DNA from: a bacterium | GTDB taxonomy: Bacteria > Zhuqueibacterota > Zhuqueibacteria > Zhuqueibacterales > Geothermadaptataceae | Direction of reading: 5' to 3' | Assembly: GCA_024275575.1 (NCBI GenBank) | Contig: JAJRYV010000097.1 | Coordinates: forward strand, 1 to 51,214 | DNA length: 51,214 bases | In this document: positions 24,815 through 33,177 of the stretch, piece by piece | How the letters are laid out: every line of letters starts with the position of its first letter | Numbering within the stretch: the first letter of the stretch is position 1 | The notes under the pieces: model-generated | Databases searched by the model: none | Seen by the model: the letters and a program-made list of their open reading frames with translations, nothing else | Told to the model about the DNA's origin: nothing | Program-made: the position numbers and the translations under genes

Positions 24815-25614
24815 TTTTTTACTCTTAAATTCATTTAAGGGACAATTATAATTCGGTATTGGGGCCCGGGCTCAGTTGCCAATTCTGTTCGGCTATGGAT
24901 TTGGACAGCATGAAAATTATTAAACCGGCGACTGCTTTTGCAAACATAGCGGCGTATCGTATGGTGTGTCGGCCTTCAGGCCAAGCCACTTTACATACCC
25001 GCAACGATCGGAAATAGCGCATAAACAAATATAATTCGAACGCTCTAATTCAAAAACTTTTTATGTTACAAGAATTTAGCCCAGAGTCCAATGAATTAAC
25101 TGATACAAAACCAGGTATGAATATACCTGGGTGGCCTTTTTTTCCGGCGATGGTTGCAATCCTGGCATTGGGAAAGATCGATAAAATATTATCATCGCGC
25201 TTTATCTTAGCAATATGTTTGCCAAACCGCAGTTAATGCTTGCTGTGTTTGAATAATCATGACGACTGAAAATTATTTGCACAGGTTTTAAAACAGCCTA
25301 AGGCAAATATACTATCTAAATACTGGCGGTGCAAGCTGTTCCTGATATCTCCTTCATTTTGCCAAAATTTTAAATAAAATGCGACATAAATGTTTTTTAA
25401 AATGGTTTCAAGCCATTCTTTAAATTGAGGATGATTTTGGGAGAATTTGTGACACACTGTTGCATCGTGAGACAGTTCGCGTTTTTTGTAAAAGCACCAT
25501 TAAATTCGCTTTAAAAGGCAATATGACAGTGTCACTTTTGAATATTTAGTGGAATTTTAGTGAAATTTTGATTTACTTATTCTTGAAAAGAGACTCAACC
25601 ATCCGGAGCAGTTT
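24815..25614. other. 800-base stretch without a convincing gene
   Basis: The stretch is AT-rich. It holds a hairpin CCAGGTAT/ATACCTGG at 25102-25121 followed by a T run (a possible plus-strand terminator) and a GGCCTTCAGGCC palindrome near 24973. Near-matching GTGACAC/GTGTCAC ends are found around 25450 and 25530. Small open frames of 57-66 codons on both strands (24846-25028 minus, 25063-25236 plus, 25257-25457 minus) lack ribosome sites and recognisable families. Remnants of a mobile element are possible but not shown. Confidence 0.45.
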
Positions 25615-26382
25615 ATGAAAAAGCATTTAATAATAATTTCTATATTCACCGCACTAATTTTTGCCTGCACAGCAAAAGTCGATAGCAACAAAACCTTGCT
25701 GCAGGTGCATGCCATACTCGGAGACCCATTTGCGGGTTCGGTCGTGGTTTATCTCACTAATGAATCACGCGATCAGTACTTGTCCATGGCTATTGCCGGG
25801 GATCAGGCCTTATCGATTTATTATGCTCAAAATGCTATTCAACCGCCACGCCCGATGACCCATGATCTCTTCTCAAAACTTATCGACACGCTTAATTATC
25901 GCATCGAATATATCGACATCACCAGTATTAAGGAAGAAACATACTATTCAGAAATTCATTTCAAAGGCGGGGAAAATACATTCGTTCTCGACGCCCGGCC
26001 AAGTGATGCAATCGCGCTGGCGTTGCGGCAGGGCGCCCCGATTTACAGTCATCCACAAATTCTGCAGCCCATACGGACAAAAGCCCGGGATTTTGCCGGA
26101 ACACAGCAACTCGATGCGATCAAATTCGGGTTAACAGTACAGAATCTAACACCCTCGATGCAGAAATTTTTTAAAGATGTGCAAGGATTGATCATCACGG
26201 AAGTTCGGCCAGACAGCCGCGCCGAAAAAGCCGGGTTGCAGGAAGGTGATATCATCACCAGCTGGGATAGCATTTCCGTCACCGATTCGGGTGATTTTGC
26301 TGAAATACTCAGGGGAACAGGTTCAAATTCCATCGAGATTGAAGTACTGCGGGGAGGCGAAAAACAGATTATCACTTTATAG
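25615..26382 (+). CDS. Lipoprotein with bifunctional-nuclease (BFN/DUF151) and PDZ domains
   Basis: The 255-residue protein has a lipoprotein signal with lipobox LIFAC (Cys18). Residues about 27-150 match the BFN/DUF151 family closely: YLSMAIAGDQALSIYYA, PPRPMTHDLFSKLIDTL and the hallmark DARPSDAIALALRQGAPIY. Residues about 165-255 are a PDZ domain (LIITEVRPDSRAEKAGLQEGDIITSWD). GGAG precedes the ATG by six bases. BFN proteins are usually cytoplasmic and were described with DNase/RNase activity in plants and bacteria. An exported, lipid-anchored form joined to PDZ suggests a different substrate or a purely structural role in the cell envelope. It is a single gene with no obvious partners, followed by a 305-base gap. 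The domain calls are firm; the function is open. Confidence 0.88.
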   Translation: MKKHLIIISIFTALIFACTAKVDSNKTLLQVHAILGDPFAGSVVVYLTNESRDQYLSMAIAGDQALSIYYAQNAIQPPRPMTHDLFSKLIDTLNYRIEYIDITSIKEETYYSEIHFKGGENTFVLDARPSDAIALALRQGAPIYSHPQILQPIRTKARDFAGTQQLDAIKFGLTVQNLTPSMQKFFKDVQGLIITEVRPDSRAEKAGLQEGDIITSWDSISVTDSGDFAEILRGTGSNSIEIEVLRGGEKQIITL

Positions 26383-26687
26383 AATTTCGAGTTGTATTTT
26401 TTTACATTAAACCGGGAAAATCTTAAAAGTATATTGTCTTTTTAAAAGTTGTACAACTTCTCTATTTCCACAGCTACAGGGGCACTAAACTCAGGGAAGA
26501 AATTTCAGGGAATTTCAAGTCGGTAAATCATGAAGAATATTCTGTTTTTTTTAAATGCTGTATTTGTTCAGCATCGTTTATCCTTCAGTTACAATACAGT
26601 TGGCAGTTTTTATTCGCATTGTAAATAAACACAAACCCGGCTTCATGCACTGCATGCACAGTATGAACTCCAAAAACAGGAGGAGCT
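26383..26687. other. Intergenic leader of the lamin-tail-domain gene
   Basis: No gene is seen. A perfect 14-base palindrome (AAGTTGTACAACTT, 26446-26459) lies just past the BFN-PDZ gene. AGGAGGAGCT directly precedes the next start. No clear terminator or promoter pair was found. Confidence 0.45.
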
Positions 26688-29630
26688 ATGCAGTACCTTT
26701 ATTCCACCAAACTGTCTTGTAAATTTATAAGGCTGTTGATTCTCTTTTTCTTTTGTTTTTCCACCGAGGTTTTAAGTAGCGCACCCCAGGTCGTCATCAA
26801 TGAAATTCACGCTGATCCCGCAGCAGGCCTTGCCGGTGATGCCAATGGTGACGGCATGCGCCATTCAACACAGGATGAATTCATCGAGCTGGTCAACAGC
26901 GGTGGCGCTGCCCTTGATCTGAGCGGATGGACATTGTCTGATGCCGGCAATACGCGTCACACATTTCCAGCCGCAACAAACCTCGCCGCCGGGCAGTCCA
27001 TGGTGGTTTTTGGCGGGGGCACGCCGACAGGCGGTTTTGCCGGCGCCATCGTTCAAACCGCCAGCTCCGGACTGCTCAGTTTAAACAACAGCGGCGATAC
27101 CGTGACACTTAAAGATGGTTCTTCAAACGTCGTCGCCGAATACACCTACGGCAGCGAAGCAAATGACGATCAATCGATTTCCCGCGATCCCGATTTGACA
27201 GGCAGTTTCACCAAACATTCGGAAATTGCCGCAGCCGCGGGCGCTTTGTTTTCGCCCGGTACAAAAGTTGATGGCAGCGCCTTTTCCAACTCGCCGCCCG
27301 GCAATCAGCCCCCGGTGCTCGACCCTGTCGATGATCAAACGGTTGAGCTCGGAGAAACACTGGTATTTACAGTCACAGCAAACGACGCCGATGGCGACAG
27401 CCTGACCTTTTTCGCCGAAAATCTGCCGGCCGGTGCAACATTTTCCGATCAAAACTTTGCATGGACGCCATCGACAGTCGGCCTTTTCGAAGACATTATT
27501 TTCCGGGTTGAGGATGGCAACGGCGGCAGTGATTCCGACACCATATCCATCTCTGTAACTGAGCCGATCGATATCATACTCAATGAATTTCTCGCCGATC
27601 CGGCCAGCGGTTCTGCCGGAGATGCCAACGGTGACGGCACACGTCATTCGACACAGGATGAATTCATCGAATTGGTCAATACCGGAACCGCTGCACTGGA
27701 TTTAAGCGGCTGGACGGTTGCGGATGCCAGCAGTATACGCCACACTTTTCCCGGCGGGACAATTCTCGATCCCGAAAAAGCCATCCTTATTTTTGGCGGC
27801 GGCAGCCCGACAGGCAGCTTTGGCGGCGCGATGGTGCAAACCGCCGGCTCCGGTCAACTCAGTTTAAATAACGGCAGTGACAGCATCATTTTAAAAAACA
27901 GTAGCGAATCGATAATACTCGAACATTCCTACGGTAGCGAGGCAGGTGATGATCAGTCTCTTTCCCGCGATCCTGACCTAACAGGAAGCTTCACCAAACA
28001 CGGGGAGATTGCCGCTGCTGCCGGCGCCCTTTTTTCACCGGGCACGAAAGTGGACGGCAGCAGTTTCGGCACCCTGCCAGCACCGCCGAACAAACCGCCG
28101 GAGCTCGATCCCATCGATGATAAAACGATCGATCGCGGCGATACGTTATCTTTTATGGTCAATGCGACCGACCCGGACGGTGACGATTTGACTTATTCAG
28201 CAGAAAATATGCCGGAGGGTGCTGATTTTTCCGGTCAGGAATTTTTCTGGATTCCACAGACTGCCGGCACTTTTTCGAATATCATTTTCAGGGTGGAAGA
28301 CGGCAACGGCGGCAGCGATGCTGACACTATTTCCATCAAAGTTGAAGAACCGCTGGTACCCGGCGAATTGATTTTGAATGAATATCTGCGCAACCCCGGC
28401 AGCAGTGACGCCAATAACGATGGCGACACTAATTTCGGCGACCAGTTTCTGGAATTCATCAACAAATCCGGCGCAACACTGGATATTTCCGGTTATAAAG
28501 TTTTTTCCGACGGTAATTTGGTGCATGAATTCGCGGGCGGCACGATGGTTCCCGCGGGTGAGAGCACAGTTGTTTTTAGCGGCGGAAATCCTGCTGGATA
28601 TTTCGGCCTGGCGGGTTACAATAATCTGGTTTTTACCGCCGGTAGCGGCACACTCAATTTGCAGACAAATATTACTGTATTCGAGGCCCAGGGCTGGAAA
28701 ATCATCGATCAGGACCTATCCACAGGTATCGGCGGTGTTTCAGCCTGTCGTAATCCTGAAATTTACGGCGACTTTCAGGAGCATAATACGCTCGGTTTTA
28801 CCTTTGGTAGCGGTTTTTCACCGGGTTACCATTCGGATGGTGCCCCGTTCAAATCGCATAACGCCTTCCTCGGTGGGCAGGTAAACAGCGGCGGCAGCCG
28901 GGTAACAATTAACATTTTAAGTCAACAGTGGGATGCAGCAAGCAAGGAATGGCAGATAAAAGTGAGCCTGACCAATCGGCATGAGCAGAAAATATATATC
29001 CCCCTCTACCTGCGCTTGCGCCTGCACTCAGCGGCAAATTCCGCTGTTTCGGTGAAAAATCCCGATTTGAGCCACCGGGCAGGCGATGAACGCGACGGTG
29101 ATTATTTTGTTTATAACCGCTTTGTCGGGCCGGATTTTTTTCTCGTGCAGCACGAAGAATCCGGCAGCCGGTCAGTGCGTATCGGCAATCCGCAAAACCA
29201 GTATTTTGAAGTGGTGATGGAGGTTTTTTCCCTCGACCGGCATGCTCTGGCGAAAGCGAACAGTGTTGCGAAAGCCGGTCTGCTGCTCATCGGTACAAAA
29301 AAGCTGATTATTGATCAGGGCAAAGATCTTCTGAATCTTGAAGGCGCCCCGGCGGAATTTCATTTGTTTCCCAACTACCCCAATCCGTTCCGGCAGCGTA
29401 CCGCTATCGTGTTTTCAATTCCAAAATCTCTGCAAACGCAGATCTCGATATTTGATATTCTGGGCCGTAAAATCAACCGATTACGCAATGAGCAAACAGG
29501 GCCGGGAATACATCGGATTTATTGGAATGGCCGCGACGAAAGCGATCGTGCGCTGCCCAGTGGTGTCTATTTTGTGCACCTGCAAGCCGGGCATTTTAAA
29601 GCTATTCGCAAGGTTGTTTTAAAACGTTAA
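26688..29630 (+). CDS. Large secreted protein with three lamin-tail domains and FlgD-like C-terminal module
   Basis: The 980-residue protein has a signal peptide (about 15-31). Domains in order: lamin-tail domain (about 33-195), cadherin/Ig-like domain (about 205-292), a second lamin-tail (about 294-455), a second Ig-like (about 465-550), a third, divergent lamin-tail (about 558-705), a linker domain, and a C-terminal sorting module from about 890 with FPNYPNPFRQRTAIVFSIP, DILGRKI and LPSGVYFVHLQAG. The first two lamin-tail/Ig units are near-duplicates; both contain GDANGDGxRHSTQDEFIELVN and PDLTGSFTKHxEIAAAAGAL. Secreted lamin-tail domains are found in surface proteins and nucleases. No catalytic domain is seen here, so an adhesive or structural role is likely. 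A strong ribosome site (AGGAGGAG) precedes the ATG. Confidence 0.9.
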   Translation: MQYLYSTKLSCKFIRLLILFFFCFSTEVLSSAPQVVINEIHADPAAGLAGDANGDGMRHSTQDEFIELVNSGGAALDLSGWTLSDAGNTRHTFPAATNLAAGQSMVVFGGGTPTGGFAGAIVQTASSGLLSLNNSGDTVTLKDGSSNVVAEYTYGSEANDDQSISRDPDLTGSFTKHSEIAAAAGALFSPGTKVDGSAFSNSPPGNQPPVLDPVDDQTVELGETLVFTVTANDADGDSLTFFAENLPAGATFSDQNFAWTPSTVGLFEDIIFRVEDGNGGSDSDTISISVTEPIDIILNEFLADPASGSAGDANGDGTRHSTQDEFIELVNTGTAALDLSGWTVADASSIRHTFPGGTILDPEKAILIFGGGSPTGSFGGAMVQTAGSGQLSLNNGSDSIILKNSSESIILEHSYGSEAGDDQSLSRDPDLTGSFTKHGEIAAAAGALFSPGTKVDGSSFGTLPAPPNKPPELDPIDDKTIDRGDTLSFMVNATDPDGDDLTYSAENMPEGADFSGQEFFWIPQTAGTFSNIIFRVEDGNGGSDADTISIKVEEPLVPGELILNEYLRNPGSSDANNDGDTNFGDQFLEFINKSGATLDISGYKVFSDGNLVHEFAGGTMVPAGESTVVFSGGNPAGYFGLAGYNNLVFTAGSGTLNLQTNITVFEAQGWKIIDQDLSTGIGGVSACRNPEIYGDFQEHNTLGFTFGSGFSPGYHSDGAPFKSHNAFLGGQVNSGGSRVTINILSQQWDAASKEWQIKVSLTNRHEQKIYIPLYLRLRLHSAANSAVSVKNPDLSHRAGDERDGDYFVYNRFVGPDFFLVQHEESGSRSVRIGNPQNQYFEVVMEVFSLDRHALAKANSVAKAGLLLIGTKKLIIDQGKDLLNLEGAPAEFHLFPNYPNPFRQRTAIVFSIPKSLQTQISIFDILGRKINRLRNEQTGPGIHRIYWNGRDESDRALPSGVYFVHLQAGHFKAIRKVVLKR
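26800..28350 (+). repeat. Two-copy internal duplication of a lamin-tail plus Ig-like unit (about 780 bases each)
   Basis: The two units (about 26800-27565 and 27580-28350) encode matching segments in the same order: the Ca-like GDANGDG loop, the STQDEFIELVN core, SxDPDLTGSFTKH, GALFSPGTKVDGS, PPxLDPxDDxT and FRVEDGNGGSDxDTISI. The boundaries are approximate. Confidence 0.75.
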
Positions 29631-30257
29631 CAAGCCTGTTGATTCCATCACTCCAGGTGATGGAATCAATCTTACGGAAAGCGCCTGGAAGGACCGGAGC
29701 ACGCTCCGGCCTATGAACCGTTTTAGCCCCTTCCCGTTTACGGAACGGGCAACTGAGTATTCTGCTTTATTAAAACAGATTTCTTTGTTTGAATTCTTTG
29801 CACGTGAGAAAAATCAATGATTTAAAATCGATGACAAAAATAACGGGGGACACTCAGACAGCTCAAATTTTTATTGACATTGAAAATATTAATTATAATC
29901 TTAACGGACCGGTTTTTTGTATCGCCTTTCGGCAACTTTGAGATTCAACGATGGGGGTTGTTTCCCGACTCGCCCATCACAATTTTCAGAACATTTACGC
30001 ATTGACGGTACCCGTTAATGCTATCGTTGCAGCACCTCTCCCTCGCAGAAACACCAGCCTGATGTGTTCTGTCTTTCCCGGGAACGGGAATTCTTGCCGT
30101 AATTCAATTATTAAACTTTTTATAAAAACCAAAACTTCAAACTCACGTGCTCGGTAGTTGAGAATAATCTGGGGCAACATCGCACAATCAAAGACAAACT
30201 TCCTCCGTTCCCGGAGCCTGCAAAACCGCTGCGCATGTGGTTTTAAAGGGAGGAGAG
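29631..30257. other. 627-base intergenic region with hairpins and possible promoter
   Basis: No gene is seen. The region contains a hairpin after the upstream gene (29641-29667), CCGGAGCA/CGCTCCGG near 29694, and CCCGTT/AACGGG near 29740. Later come CAGAAACAC/GTGTTCTG around 30045-30070 and TTCCCG-GGAA-CGGGAA near 30087. TTGACA (29874-29879) and TATAAT (29894-29899) are both present but only 14 bases apart, so they may not be one promoter. If transcription starts near 29905, the leader is about 350 bases and well structured. Confidence 0.4.
29641..29667 (+). terminator. Hairpin after the lamin-tail protein gene
   Basis: GATTCCATCA (29641-29650) and TGATGGAATC (29658-29667) form a perfect 10-bp stem with a 7-base loop, 10 bases past the stop. 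No T run follows, so termination strength is uncertain. Confidence 0.5.
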
Positions 30258-33113
30258 ATGAGGAGAAAAATACTCGTTTGCAGCATTATCAGCTTCCTAT
30301 TTTTTTCTGCCGTGCTGTTTGCAGGCTCGGAAAAATCACGCAAAACACTCGATGTTTTCGGTTTGAGCATTCGCACCGATAGCTCGAAAGTCAGCGCCCG
30401 CAATCCACTGATTGTGGTCACCATCAACTTTGAGAACAAGACCGACAAATTTTTAAACGATGTGCTATTCAAAGTCCGCTTTCCCAACAGCGTCGATCAG
30501 TATTGTACTTATGACACGACCCTGCACGAACCCGCCAATGCTGAATTCAATACCGATGCACTAAACAGAAAATGGGCAAGCTGGGCTTTGACCGAACTGG
30601 CCGAAGGGCAAAAAGACTCCATTCAATACCGCCTGCGTGTCGACCGCTTCCCTGCTGATACGCTGTTCTTTCATCATATGGTCGCTGTGCTTTCCAGGGG
30701 GCACAGTGTTTCGGAACTCGGCACCGAGCAGACCTGGATTCCCAGCCAAGGAGGTTGGGGCAACGGTCCAAACTTGTGGATCGATTACAAGATCATCGAC
30801 AGCACGGGGGCAATATTGGATAGCATTACAACAAAATCGGGTGATATATTTACGCTGCGCATGACTTTCGGCAACAGCCGGGAATATGAGGCCACAAACA
30901 TCCGTGTGCGGGACTGGATCCCCGCCGGGCTCGAGCCTGATTTTGCCAATGGAACTGTCTTGCCAACAGATTCGACCGGTTATAGCGACGGCTCAGCACG
31001 ATTCGACTGGCCTTATGATGCGCTGATTCTCTCATCCGGTCAATTTACGATCGAATTTCCGGTGCAGGTCAGCGCCAGCCCATTAGTGCCGGAAGAGCTT
31101 ATTTCAATTTGCAGCATCCTTTCGCAAATTACAGATATTTACTTCCTGAATAACAGTGACAGCGTTTTTATCACCGTCGAGCCTCAGTACGACCTGACGC
31201 TGGCGCTACTGCAAACAACAGAAGGCACGCTGGCGCCGGACGCACAGGAAACTTATGACCTGATCATTTACAATAACTCCAGCGCACCGGTGAGCAATTT
31301 TGCCCTGACTGTTGCTATCGATGATAGCGTTGCAGGTGCAAATATCTACGGCATCGCTGCTTCGACGAGTCCAAATTTTCAATCGAACAGTGGTGATACT
31401 TTGCTCACTTTCTTTTTTGCCAATTTAGCTGTTGGAGATTCCATTGCAACGGCGATTACCGTAGATTATGCCATTGGTGTGAACAGCAGCGGCCGGACAC
31501 TCAATTTTACGGCAAACGTCGATTCTCTTTTTTCCGCCCTGACATTGACCATGCCGGACATCAACCCGGAAGATAACAGCGTTGTCTGGTGGCGGAATTT
31601 TGATGATGCCTTCGATCTCGTGCTCGAACCGACACCGGAGAATAATAAATCCGCCATTGCAATAAACTCGCCGCAAACCTATCAATTTACCGTTACTAAC
31701 AATTCACTTTTGGATTTCCCAACACGGACACTGACCGTCGAAATCGTACCAACCGGCAATGCGGCTGTCGGCAATCTGAGTATAAGCAACATCAACGACG
31801 GCGTTTCAGCGGTAACCGGTGCAGACAAAATTATGATTATCTGGACTGTTCCGGCGCTATCCGCAGGAAGTTCAGCACAGTTTTCCTTCGACGCCGGTAT
31901 CATCAGCGTTGCTACCGGTGGTAACTTTGGCTTCACAATTAATGCAAGCGTCGATCTTCTTGCCGGGGAAACCGACACAGGCAACAATGCCCGCAGTTGG
32001 CAAACGACCGGTGATGTCGCTGCTGATCTCGCTGTTCTCAGCGTCACGCCGGATAATACCAGTCCCGGCCCCGGTGATGTCGTCAATTTCACTATCGCTT
32101 ACGCCAACCTAGGAACGCTGCCCAAAGACAGCGCCAATTTGCGCGTAGTGATTTCCGCCAGCCCGGATATGCCGGTTTACCACCTGACGAACAGCGATAA
32201 TGCCAATGTTAGTGGTGATACGCTCGCCTGGCTCATAACACCCCTGCCCGCGCGCGGTGATGCGGGCTCGCAGGGTACGCGCACGATCGCACTGACCTTT
32301 GATAATGTGACGCAGGAAGGCCGTTATCAAATCGAGGTTTATGCCGAGATCGACACGCACGGTGTTTTCGATGACACCGGCAATAACAGCATGAAAAATT
32401 CCATCGAACTGACGGCGCTGCCTTCCCTGAACATGAGCACGATCGAATTCGCGGGGAATTTGCAGGAAAATGAAAATATCACTTATGCTTTTACCATCAC
32501 CAACACCGGTAATTACCCGGCCCGGGATATGAGCCTGGAGATATCCATACCTCAAGGGACAAATTTCCGTAACTGGTCTGCAGATGGGCTTGCTGTCTCG
32601 CCTCAGCAGAGCGAAAATTCCTACACGATCACTATTGCTGGACTGGCGCCCGAGGCAACGCTGTCGTACATCGTCGGTGTGCAGGTTTTTGCGCGTGTCG
32701 AACTGCTGCGACAATTTCCGCACGGGTCCAATTTATCACTAAATTTCAGCGCCACCCTCACCGATGCTGATGTGGTCATCGTACGCAGCTACAGCGCCGG
32801 TCTGGGCATTCCGCGCGTCGAGGAATCTTTTTATTTGACACGAAATATTTTTCGTCCCACGGTTCATGGAGATGTCGACCTCACCTACGATCTTGTTGCT
32901 GATACCGAAGTGGGGTTCAAAATTTATAATATGGCAGGTGAACTGGTGCGGGAATTTGCACCGGTCGCAGGTATCATCGGTGAGCGGGTGCACATGGTCT
33001 GGAATGGTCGTAACAACAAAAACGAGCTGGTCGGTAGTGGCTTATATTTTATTTTTGCAGAAGTTAAAGGCAACAGCAACCGGCCGATGCAAAAATTGCT
33101 CGTCGTACGTTGA
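30258..33113 (+). CDS. Secreted DUF11/CARDB-type repeat protein with FlgD-like C-terminal module
   Basis: The protein has 951 residues. The frame opens at 30237, but the ATG at 30258 is preceded by GGGAGGAG and begins a proper signal peptide (MRRKILVCSIISFLFFSAVL), so it is the start. The body is a series of Ig-like conserved-repeat domains of the DUF11/CARDB type. Recurrent marks are DIFTLRMTFGNSREYEATNIRVRD, YDLIIYNNSSAPVSNF, YQFTVTNNSLLDFP, VNFTIAYANLGTLPKDSANLR and ITYAFTITNTGNYPARDM. The last ~85 residues are a FlgD-like module (VGFKIYNMAGELVREF, VWNGRNNKNELVGSGLYFIFAEV). It lies 64 bases before the PorV-OmpA chimera in the same direction, so the two are probably one operon. It is likely a surface or matrix protein exported by the type IX pathway, an inference from the C-terminus. 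Confidence 0.88.
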   Translation: MRRKILVCSIISFLFFSAVLFAGSEKSRKTLDVFGLSIRTDSSKVSARNPLIVVTINFENKTDKFLNDVLFKVRFPNSVDQYCTYDTTLHEPANAEFNTDALNRKWASWALTELAEGQKDSIQYRLRVDRFPADTLFFHHMVAVLSRGHSVSELGTEQTWIPSQGGWGNGPNLWIDYKIIDSTGAILDSITTKSGDIFTLRMTFGNSREYEATNIRVRDWIPAGLEPDFANGTVLPTDSTGYSDGSARFDWPYDALILSSGQFTIEFPVQVSASPLVPEELISICSILSQITDIYFLNNSDSVFITVEPQYDLTLALLQTTEGTLAPDAQETYDLIIYNNSSAPVSNFALTVAIDDSVAGANIYGIAASTSPNFQSNSGDTLLTFFFANLAVGDSIATAITVDYAIGVNSSGRTLNFTANVDSLFSALTLTMPDINPEDNSVVWWRNFDDAFDLVLEPTPENNKSAIAINSPQTYQFTVTNNSLLDFPTRTLTVEIVPTGNAAVGNLSISNINDGVSAVTGADKIMIIWTVPALSAGSSAQFSFDAGIISVATGGNFGFTINASVDLLAGETDTGNNARSWQTTGDVAADLAVLSVTPDNTSPGPGDVVNFTIAYANLGTLPKDSANLRVVISASPDMPVYHLTNSDNANVSGDTLAWLITPLPARGDAGSQGTRTIALTFDNVTQEGRYQIEVYAEIDTHGVFDDTGNNSMKNSIELTALPSLNMSTIEFAGNLQENENITYAFTITNTGNYPARDMSLEISIPQGTNFRNWSADGLAVSPQQSENSYTITIAGLAPEATLSYIVGVQVFARVELLRQFPHGSNLSLNFSATLTDADVVIVRSYSAGLGIPRVEESFYLTRNIFRPTVHGDVDLTYDLVADTEVGFKIYNMAGELVREFAPVAGIIGERVHMVWNGRNNKNELVGSGLYFIFAEVKGNSNRPMQKLLVVR

Positions 33114-33177
33114 CCAATTCGCCTCAATTCAACGAAAGTATTTGCAAATTCTGAACTCAATAGCAAAAGAGGGATAA

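Noticed and set aside
24846-25028. 60-codon minus-strand frame just upstream of the anti-sigma-type gene
   Set aside because: It starts at TTG without a ribosome site and has no similarity that I recognise.
25063-25236. 57-codon plus-strand frame with a hydrophobic middle
   Set aside because: No ribosome site, no family, and its codons include a hairpin with a T run that looks like a terminator.
25257-25457. 66-codon minus-strand frame starting GTG
   Set aside because: No ribosome site and no recognisable family; the region is AT-rich and bordered by inverted-repeat-like ends, but nothing shows a mobile element.
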